31,067 bases of DNA from IMG/VR virus record IMGVR_UViG_3300035670_000909, positions 1-31,067 of that record; one strand, 5' to 3'. The stretch comes from a virus. The position numbers and the translations under genes are program-made. The notes below the pieces were generated by a model, which saw nothing but the letters and a program-made list of their open reading frames with translations, did no database searches and was not told the origin of the DNA. Below are positions 25,441-31,067 of the stretch, one piece after another; within the stretch, counting starts at the first letter, position 1; each line of letters begins with the position of its first letter.

Positions 25441-26001
25441 ATGTATCCATTATTTATAGACAAGAACGAAGAATTTAACTGCAAGATTACAATCGAAGGA
25501 GCAGATAATGGTACTGCAAATCCACGTCTTTTACTAAAGACTAAAAAATGGGATTTAATGTTCGAAGGAGTTGTAAAGAATGGACAGTGTATTATACCAT
25601 TAAAAAAACTATCCAGTTTGATAGGAGAGGGTGAAACCGGTGAAATTAAATTGGAAGTTATTGTAGATGATACTCTATTAGTACCTTGGGAAAATACGTT
25701 TGAAGCAAAAGTTTCCAAAAAAGTAAAAGTAGATGTATCTGAATCATACACTTCTACTAAACCTAAAATAGTAGTAGAAGTTGCACCCGCTAAAAAACAA
25801 CAATACATATCTCCTACTGTGAATGGGTTTTCTTCAATATTAAAAGAACATAATATAAATTCTGCAAACGCTAAATTTAACACTAAAAAAATAAATAAAT
25901 TATTTAAAGAATATATAAGTTTAACATCTGAAAAAGACGCTGCTAAACTTATGAACGGTTATAAAACATTTATAAAAACTGCATTAATTAATAGCAAATA
26001 A
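25441..26001 (+). CDS. Unrecognised structural or assembly protein, 186 aa
   Basis: The first 105 residues look like two beta-sandwich-like halves (FNCKITIEGADNG, RLLLKTKKWDLMFEGVVKNG, CIIPLKKLSSLIGEGETGE, IKLEVIVDDTLLVPWENTF). A lysine/proline-rich hinge (STKPKIVVEVAPAKKQQ) leads to a helical C-terminal region (FSSILKEHNINSANAKFN, KLFKEYISLTSEKDAAKL). It immediately precedes the 463-residue virion protein by 3 bases and shares its promoter-like site, so the two may work together. I do not recognise the family. Confidence 0.7.
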   Translation: MYPLFIDKNEEFNCKITIEGADNGTANPRLLLKTKKWDLMFEGVVKNGQCIIPLKKLSSLIGEGETGEIKLEVIVDDTLLVPWENTFEAKVSKKVKVDVSESYTSTKPKIVVEVAPAKKQQYISPTVNGFSSILKEHNINSANAKFNTKKINKLFKEYISLTSEKDAAKLMNGYKTFIKTALINSK

Positions 26002-26004
26002 TAT

Positions 26005-27396
26005 ATGGCAAAAATTGTTGACCCAGATGAATTAACCCAAGGTATAGAGATTCAATTTATAACCGGCTCAAATCCTAAAAAAATTAAATTTTTTGAAGCG
26101 GGTAATTTTACACAAAGCGCAGGTGTATCCATGCAAACACTTTACTCTTTTTGTAAAGAAGAGTGGAAGAACGATTCAAATCTAATTAAGTTCCCGTTCC
26201 CGATGATTTCAATTACATCGGAACAGTTTGAATTTATTAGTGATTGGGATTTAAGTGGAAGTTTTGAAAAAAATGCTATTAGAGATGGTGGATGGGCACG
26301 AAGAAGTGGATCGGGTGTAGTGTTGGAAGAATGGATGAACGTTACCACACTTGGTGCATTCGTAACAGGATCTGACCAAGCATATTATCAACAATCTGCA
26401 TCTGCCGCTCCGGTTAACTTTACATTCCCTGGAGAAGTAAATGCGGGTGTACAACTTTATGAATCAGGTGCATATGATTATAGAGATTATTATAAGATTT
26501 TCCTTCGTGAGCAAGGTAAAACATATGACTCATATGACTTACCTACTGAACAGAACATTCCTTTCTTAACATATCGTAAGTATGCGATGCCGTTGGCAAA
26601 CAGTAATGATTTGAAAATTGCAGTTGCGGATATTGGCATTGATGCAAACTCTGATAATGTTGCAGATGTTGCTCCATATTCTGGTATGAGTATAACATAC
26701 TTTACCACATCACAACTTAGAACAATTGGTGGTAACCCATATTATTTCAACGTAATTATTGATGGTAATCAGGGTACTGCTGAACAAATTTATGAATTTG
26801 TACAATGGTCATTACGTAGACCTACTGATATTGCGACTGGCGCGGAGGTTGTTAGAGGTGATACTGCGGATGAATTGCTTATCTTCATTGGTAACACATT
26901 AAGAACCTTAAAAACTGATTCATGGGGGCCTACATATATTGATGATTTCCAGACCGTTGATACAAACCGATTGGAATTTACATCTGGATCAAGTATTATT
27001 ACATTCCCATTCGTTGCTGCTGGTAACTTGGTGTTTAACGATAACTTACAGAACGATGCTGATGCAAGATACTTTGTATTCTTTACAAATGATGATGCAG
27101 GTGATAACACTGGCAGAGATTTTGGTACGCAAGATGCAATCATTATAAATGATAATAATGGCTTCCCTATAACAGGAAGTGTAGCAACTTCTGCTTCATT
27201 AGGATTTGACTATGATTATGATAACAATATCCAAAGAGGAACAGATTCATCTGGATCAAACGTACCATATACGGCGGTTGCATTAGGATTGAGTACTGCT
27301 CAATATGTGGTAACTGTGGGAACACTTACTAGAAGTACTTCTAACATTATAAGCTTTGTGGCTGCGTTGGAAAGAAATTATAGTAACCCTATATAA
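26005..27396 (+). CDS. Virion structural protein, 463 aa
   Basis: The protein has aromatic-rich beta segments and many G/S/T/N turns. It begins MAKIVDPDELTQGIEIQF, has KFPFPMISITSEQFEF, RDYYKIFLREQGKTY, FFTNDDAGDNTGRDFGTQDA and ends in ALERNYSNPI. A stretch EQIYEFVQWSLRRPTDI suggests a central helical piece. I recall similar proteins as common in uncultured marine phages but cannot assign a role. The typical tail-sheath landmarks (N-terminal strand extensions and a C-terminal handshake region) were looked for and not recognised. Fibre, baseplate or decoration protein are all open. Confidence 0.7.
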   Translation: MAKIVDPDELTQGIEIQFITGSNPKKIKFFEAGNFTQSAGVSMQTLYSFCKEEWKNDSNLIKFPFPMISITSEQFEFISDWDLSGSFEKNAIRDGGWARRSGSGVVLEEWMNVTTLGAFVTGSDQAYYQQSASAAPVNFTFPGEVNAGVQLYESGAYDYRDYYKIFLREQGKTYDSYDLPTEQNIPFLTYRKYAMPLANSNDLKIAVADIGIDANSDNVADVAPYSGMSITYFTTSQLRTIGGNPYYFNVIIDGNQGTAEQIYEFVQWSLRRPTDIATGAEVVRGDTADELLIFIGNTLRTLKTDSWGPTYIDDFQTVDTNRLEFTSGSSIITFPFVAAGNLVFNDNLQNDADARYFVFFTNDDAGDNTGRDFGTQDAIIINDNNGFPITGSVATSASLGFDYDYDNNIQRGTDSSGSNVPYTAVALGLSTAQYVVTVGTLTRSTSNIISFVAALERNYSNPI

Positions 27397-27414
27397 TAGT
27401 TAATTAAATTTGTT

Positions 27415-27861
27415 ATGGTAAAAGTAGCAGGAATATGGGAACAAGGTTGGAATACTCCCTGGTTAGAATTTGATTTGTGGGAATATCCATTACACGATTT
27501 TGGAGTAGATGAATTTTATATGACTCCAATTTCTGGTATTGCAAAAGGATTTTCTTTTTTAAAAGAAAAAACTGATATACAAGAAGTATTGAACGAAAAT
27601 CCTGATTTGACAGTTGTATGGATAGATGAGAGGGGTACTACAAAACTTAAAGATTTCGTTCATCCTGAAAACGCACTATATATTACAGGAAAAACAACCA
27701 GTAGACCAATGGTAACGTTTGGGCAACCAAACCATCTATCTGTTCAGATAGAAACTAAACCAGATGGTTCTACTCAAGGTGGGTTATGGAGTCATCAAGC
27801 CATAACACTTGTATTATACGATAGAATAAAGAAGAGTAATGGCGATATTAGTAACGGATAA
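27415..27861 (+). CDS. Possible SPOUT (TrmH-like) methyltransferase-fold protein
   Basis: This 148-residue protein starts VKVAGIWEQGWNTPWLEFDL, then PLHDFGVDEFYMTP, and has DLTVVWIDERGT, FVHPENALYITGKTT (81-95), SVQIET and GLWSHQAITLVLYDR (123-137). The H-P-E-x-A-x-Y-x-x-G block and the closing S-x-Q-A...LVLYD resemble the knotted C-terminal motifs of SpoU/TrmH RNA ribose methyltransferases, which bind S-adenosylmethionine. The catalytic N-terminal arginine motif of true TrmH enzymes is not clear. It could modify tRNA or rRNA during infection, or be a structural descendant. It overlaps the next gene by 23 bases. Confidence 0.45.
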   Translation: MVKVAGIWEQGWNTPWLEFDLWEYPLHDFGVDEFYMTPISGIAKGFSFLKEKTDIQEVLNENPDLTVVWIDERGTTKLKDFVHPENALYITGKTTSRPMVTFGQPNHLSVQIETKPDGSTQGGLWSHQAITLVLYDRIKKSNGDISNG

Positions 27862-29554
27862 TAGAACTGTAATATCAGAAGCAGATGCTACAACAGGATG
27901 GACAAGTACTTCTACATTAACTGCTAATACAGTAGAACCTACTCCCGTTGAAGCTACATCTCGTCTTGATCTTACTGTTAGTAACGCTACACAAAACTCT
28001 TATTTTACATTACCCGCCGCAGTTAATTTAACCGGTAGTATAGTTTATTTTTGGTTTTCACATAGAGCTGAATTTGATACAACACAGAATATTGGAGTTG
28101 GCATACAATTAGGAGATGGAACAAACCGAGCCGCATTTGGAATTATGGGGTCTGATGCTGTTGCTTTTTCACATTTTGATGGACCTGTTACGTGGCAATG
28201 TTTGGCGTTAGATGTTGCTAATAGACAACGATATCCATCTGTTAATATTACTGGTACTTCTCAATCACTAAACGTTGGAGGAATTACGCAAATTGGCCTT
28301 TATATGAAAACCATTGTAAAGGCGGTCGGTGGCGCAGTTAATTGTTTTATTGATATCGGACGATATACAAGTTCATCTATCGCAAATGGTACTGCGTTAA
28401 CTATAACCAGCGGTTCATCTTCTGATCCAGGTTCATTTCAGCAAATTGCATTAGCAGATAGAAGAACGGGTAGTTTACAGGCACATGGTGTAGTACGGCA
28501 GTTAGGATCCGGTTTATTCGGTGTACAGGGAGGATTAACGTTCGGTAATGCAACTGGTACAGACTCTTCTTGGTTTGAGGATAAAAACGTATCAGTTTCT
28601 TTTGAAAATAGAAAATTTACAACAGATAAATATAAACTAATCATAGTTGATAATGGAGTTGGTACAACCACTTTTAAATTAGGTACAAAAGTTGGAACGG
28701 GAGTTTCTGCATTAGGTGCAGATGGATGTTCATTCGTAGCAGGATCGGGAGTAGGATGTTTATTCGATTCACAGTCAGATATAGATGTTACAGATGTGTT
28801 TATATATGGATCAACCTTTACTGGATTTACAGAAGGTATATTTTTAAATAGTAATCAAGAATTCATCAATAACACTGTTTCACAAGGAGGTACATTATTT
28901 CCAGGGACAGGATCTGGTGCGATTTTAGTAAATTCATCTTTTTCTAATTTATTAACATCGCGAGCTAGTGCATCTGTTTATTGGAACACACAGTCAGATA
29001 CATCTGGTAAATTAGATGGTTGTAATTTTACAATGGGTGTAACAGGTTCGCATGCTATCGAATTGGGGCCAAATACTCCATCTACTATTGACTTTAATAG
29101 TATTACATTTACTTCTTATGAGGGAACGCCTGGAACAAATTTAGTTTCTAATTCAGGAAATACTGGATCAGCAGTTTATAACAATTCTGGAAAAGCAATA
29201 ACTATTAACATTTCACAAGGAACAGTTCCTGCGGTAAGAAACGGAGCGGGTGCAACTACTACTATTGTAAATGCGATACAGGTAACATTAACTGGACTAA
29301 AAGATAATACAGAAGTTAGAGTATTAGAATTTGGTGCGAATCCACCGGTGGAATTGGCAGGAACCGAGAATGCTACTGATGGAACGATTGATAATAGAAC
29401 ATTTTCATTTTCATTAACTGCTGGTACAATTGTAACAATAGTTGTACATAGTTTAGCATATGAGTATATTTCGATATCACCTTATACAGTACCATCCGCA
29501 CCGTCGGAGTTACCTATTCAGCAGAGAACAGATAGAAATTATATAAATTCATAA
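27839..29554 (+). CDS. Probable tail fibre or fibre-like beta-helical protein, 571 aa
   Basis: The composition (G, S, T, N and V) and repeated short strands (NVGGITQIGLYMKTIVK, SIANGTALTITSGSSSD, SGAILVNSSFSNLL, TSASVYWNTQ-like turns) suggest a beta-helix or stacked beta-sandwich fibre. The N-terminal region, with VNLTGSIVYFWFSHRAEF, may be a lectin-like beta-sandwich. The C-terminal part, after TIVNAIQVTLTGLKDNTEV, resembles a small carboxy-terminal sandwich and ends with a proline-rich tail (PYTVPSAPSELPIQQR). No membrane segment is seen. The ATG overlaps the preceding gene by 23 bases. The fibre role is inferred from composition and context. Confidence 0.6.
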   Translation: MAILVTDNRTVISEADATTGWTSTSTLTANTVEPTPVEATSRLDLTVSNATQNSYFTLPAAVNLTGSIVYFWFSHRAEFDTTQNIGVGIQLGDGTNRAAFGIMGSDAVAFSHFDGPVTWQCLALDVANRQRYPSVNITGTSQSLNVGGITQIGLYMKTIVKAVGGAVNCFIDIGRYTSSSIANGTALTITSGSSSDPGSFQQIALADRRTGSLQAHGVVRQLGSGLFGVQGGLTFGNATGTDSSWFEDKNVSVSFENRKFTTDKYKLIIVDNGVGTTTFKLGTKVGTGVSALGADGCSFVAGSGVGCLFDSQSDIDVTDVFIYGSTFTGFTEGIFLNSNQEFINNTVSQGGTLFPGTGSGAILVNSSFSNLLTSRASASVYWNTQSDTSGKLDGCNFTMGVTGSHAIELGPNTPSTIDFNSITFTSYEGTPGTNLVSNSGNTGSAVYNNSGKAITINISQGTVPAVRNGAGATTTIVNAIQVTLTGLKDNTEVRVLEFGANPPVELAGTENATDGTIDNRTFSFSLTAGTIVTIVVHSLAYEYISISPYTVPSAPSELPIQQRTDRNYINS

Positions 29555-29558
29555 TATT

Positions 29559-29777
29559 ATGAGAAAGTATATATTAGATACGGTTAGTGGCATGGAATAT
29601 GATTCGTTTAAGCAAATATTAGTAAACCATAATATTGAAAAAATAGAATTAATTCCTATTATTGGTGCAATTTATGATATAGGTGGAGTTTCATTAAGAT
29701 GTAGTGAACATAAAAGAGGTATGGCGGTTTTGAAAAATACCAATATTGTAGTTAAGTTAATAGAGGTTAACGCATAA
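29559..29777 (+). CDS. Unrecognised small protein, 72 aa
   Basis: The protein starts MRKYILDTVSGMEYDSFKQI and contains a mixed alpha/beta pattern with IEKIELIPIIGAIYDIGGVS and LRCSEHKRGMAVLKNTNIVV. One cysteine lies near residue 48. It has the standard stop-start junction (TAATATTATG) after the fibre-like gene and ends before the gap leading to the next TATTTATA motif. I do not recognise its family. Confidence 0.65.
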   Translation: MRKYILDTVSGMEYDSFKQILVNHNIEKIELIPIIGAIYDIGGVSLRCSEHKRGMAVLKNTNIVVKLIEVNA

Positions 29778-29807
29778 TAGGGTATACTTGATATTTTAAA
29801 AAAAAGT

Positions 29808-29849
29808 ATCGATTTATTTGGAAAATATTTGTTATTTTAATAAATTGAT
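29808..29849. repeat. Imperfect inverted repeat before the 29849 promoter motif
   Basis: ATCGATTTATT (29808-29818) and AATAAATTGAT (29839-29849) are inverted copies with one mismatch in 11, separated by 20 bases. The distal arm touches the first base of the TATTTATA motif at 29849. It may be an operator-like site, or chance in AT-rich sequence. Confidence 0.3.
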
Positions 29850-29856
29850 ATTTATA
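29849..29856 (+). promoter_or_regulatory. TATTTATA motif, candidate late promoter
   Basis: The octamer lies in the 97-base gap before 29875 and ends 18 bases before that ATG. This gap is the longest gene-free stretch in the window. Confidence 0.5.
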
Positions 29857-29874
29857 CTTATATAATACGTACAA

Positions 29875-30078
29875 ATGAATAATGTAGATATTGCAATATC
29901 AAAAGTAAGAGAATTACAATCATTGATTTACGATCCAAATAGTAGTCAGAATTCTTTATTTAAAAAAACGCAGGAAATTATAAATGTAATGCAACTTGCT
30001 AGTCAGGAAATAAAGATGAATTACGAAGATATTTCAAGAAAGCTGACAGATCATTTAAATACTGGTAAACCACAATAA
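29875..30078 (+). CDS. Small helical protein, 67 aa
   Basis: The sequence is almost entirely helical (MNNVDIAISKVRELQSLIYD, SLFKKTQEIINVMQLASQEI, KMNYEDISRKLTDHLN). There are no cysteines or membrane segments. It follows a TATTTATA motif and precedes the partial gene at 30087 by 8 bases. It may be an assembly or accessory factor for the following virion protein. The family is not recognised. Confidence 0.65.
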   Translation: MNNVDIAISKVRELQSLIYDPNSSQNSLFKKTQEIINVMQLASQEIKMNYEDISRKLTDHLNTGKPQ

Positions 30079-30086
30079 TTTAAGAA

Positions 30087-31067
30087 ATGGCAGATTACAT
30101 ACGCATACCACCAGATTCAACCGGAAAAAGAATACGACATGATGAAATACTTCAAATAGAAGTTAATACAGTTGTATATTCTCTAAACTTATTGAATATT
30201 GGTGATGTTATAACCGGTGGTACATCTGGTGTAACTAGTCAATATATATCGCATGAAACTGAATTGGGTGTAGTTTATATCCATGTAAAGAATGCAACGG
30301 GTACATACACAGTTGGTGAAACTTTGATTCATGAAGGAAACGATGTGGCAGATGTAGTATCATCTACTGTTCAATATGTACAAGCGATTTCAGTTGTAGA
30401 TGGTTTAAATCCGTTAAATAGACAGAAAGTTGATGATAGAGGAAGTGCATATACTAGATTTAGTGAAGGGGATATGTTATTCGATGCATTTGGAAGAAAT
30501 CAAACTTCTCAAGTAAGTACAATAGAAAATCATTCGTTTGTATATACTGATCCAGCTGATGAAAAATATTATACAGATATTCGTACTGGTGGAAATGTAG
30601 TACATTCTTTAGTAGATTCATCTTTAGTATTTTCCACAAACACTGTATCGGGATCATATTCTGCAAGAACCACACATCAATATTACCCATACACTCCAGG
30701 TATCGGTACGGAAACACAAATGTCTGTTTTGGTGGGTGATACTGGTAAAGCAGGTGTAATACGTAGATGGGGATTATTTGATGATAGAAATGGAGCGTTT
30801 TTGCAACTAAGTGGATCAATGCTATCAGTTGTACTAAGAAATGACTCGACTGGTACAGTAGTAGATGAAGTAGTTGATAGAAGTGAATTTAATGGTGACT
30901 CACTAGAGAGTGAAACTACTGGTGAATATCTATTAGATTTAAGTAAATATAATTTATATTGGATCGATTATCAATGGTTGGGAGTTGGTAGAGTTAGATT
31001 TGGAACATTCTCTCCTACTGGTAAAAGAGTTGTGATGCACTCGTTTACAAATCCAAATTCAAAAAGT
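30087..31067 (+). CDS. Virion structural protein, 3' end beyond the window
   Basis: The open frame runs 327 codons from the ATG to the last base without a stop, so the gene is truncated by the window edge. The front part (MADYIRIPPDSTGKRIRHDE, then VITGGTSGVTSQYIS) is beta-rich. From about residue 225 the pattern GVIRRWGLFDDRNGAFLQLS, then VVDRSEFNGD, LLDLSKYNLYWIDYQWLG and VGRVRFGTF resembles a structural protein repeatedly met in marine phage sequences. I cannot name its exact role; tail fibre or capsid surface are options. The leader is short, 8 bases after the preceding stop. Confidence 0.75.
   Translation, partial: MADYIRIPPDSTGKRIRHDEILQIEVNTVVYSLNLLNIGDVITGGTSGVTSQYISHETELGVVYIHVKNATGTYTVGETLIHEGNDVADVVSSTVQYVQAISVVDGLNPLNRQKVDDRGSAYTRFSEGDMLFDAFGRNQTSQVSTIENHSFVYTDPADEKYYTDIRTGGNVVHSLVDSSLVFSTNTVSGSYSARTTHQYYPYTPGIGTETQMSVLVGDTGKAGVIRRWGLFDDRNGAFLQLSGSMLSVVLRNDSTGTVVDEVVDRSEFNGDSLESETTGEYLLDLSKYNLYWIDYQWLGVGRVRFGTFSPTGKRVVMHSFTNPNSKS

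Noticed and set aside
26005-27396. Tail sheath assignment for the 463-residue protein
   Set aside because: Length is shorter than T4 gp18 and the sheath landmarks were not recognised; left as virion structural protein.
29784-29809. ATACTT/AAGTAT stem with A-rich loop
   Set aside because: Six A/T-rich pairs around a long loop and no T run after it; likely chance.
30460-30819. Minus-strand open frame of 119 codons
   Set aside because: It lies fully antisense to the partial virion gene at 30087 and has a shadow-like composition.

Overview
The window is a strongly AT-rich, densely packed stretch of a contractile-tailed, T4-like (myovirus) phage genome. All 32 supported genes lie on the + strand and gaps rarely exceed 90 bases. 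The T4-like assignment rests on recognisable baseplate proteins (gp25, gp6 and a gp5-like hub/spike protein), a gp55-like late sigma factor and a phage-type Hsp20. Start codons almost never have a Shine-Dalgarno sequence. They follow A/T-rich contexts such as TAATATG, which is typical of Bacteroidetes and their phages, so a Bacteroidetes host (possibly marine or flavobacterial) is inferred, not proven.

Layout. Positions 46-2218 carry a ParB-like protein and Hsp20, each followed by a clear hairpin terminator. Positions 2303-5408 carry a 58-residue protein, a multi-pass membrane coiled-coil protein with EF-hand-like loops, a deformylase-fold protein without its metal site, a one-span membrane protein and the gp55-like sigma factor. 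Positions 5421-19572 form the baseplate block: gp5-like, gp25, gp6, a DNRLRE-type surface protein, a coiled-coil protein, two proteins sharing an unusual Fn3-like domain, and a 1567-residue tail protein with a LamG-like lectin domain. Positions 19645-24277 hold virion proteins, three of which share a C-terminal domain, interrupted by a GC-rich terminator. Positions 24316-31067 mix small proteins (GIY-YIG-like, thioredoxin-fold without CXXC, SPOUT-like) with large structural proteins. The last gene runs off the window.

Genes and control. Most products should be late virion components. The octamer TATTTATA occurs just upstream of seven genes or gene blocks, with near variants before two more. 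It is the reverse complement of the T4 late -10 element TATAAATA, yet it sits on the coding strand. A gp55-like sigma factor is encoded in the same window, so these sites are proposed as the phage's late promoters. At three of them the gap to ATG is only 4-5 bases, which would give nearly leaderless mRNAs.

Functions were assigned by reading motifs and comparing with remembered families; no database search was run. No tRNA, CRISPR array, insertion sequence or minus-strand gene was supported.
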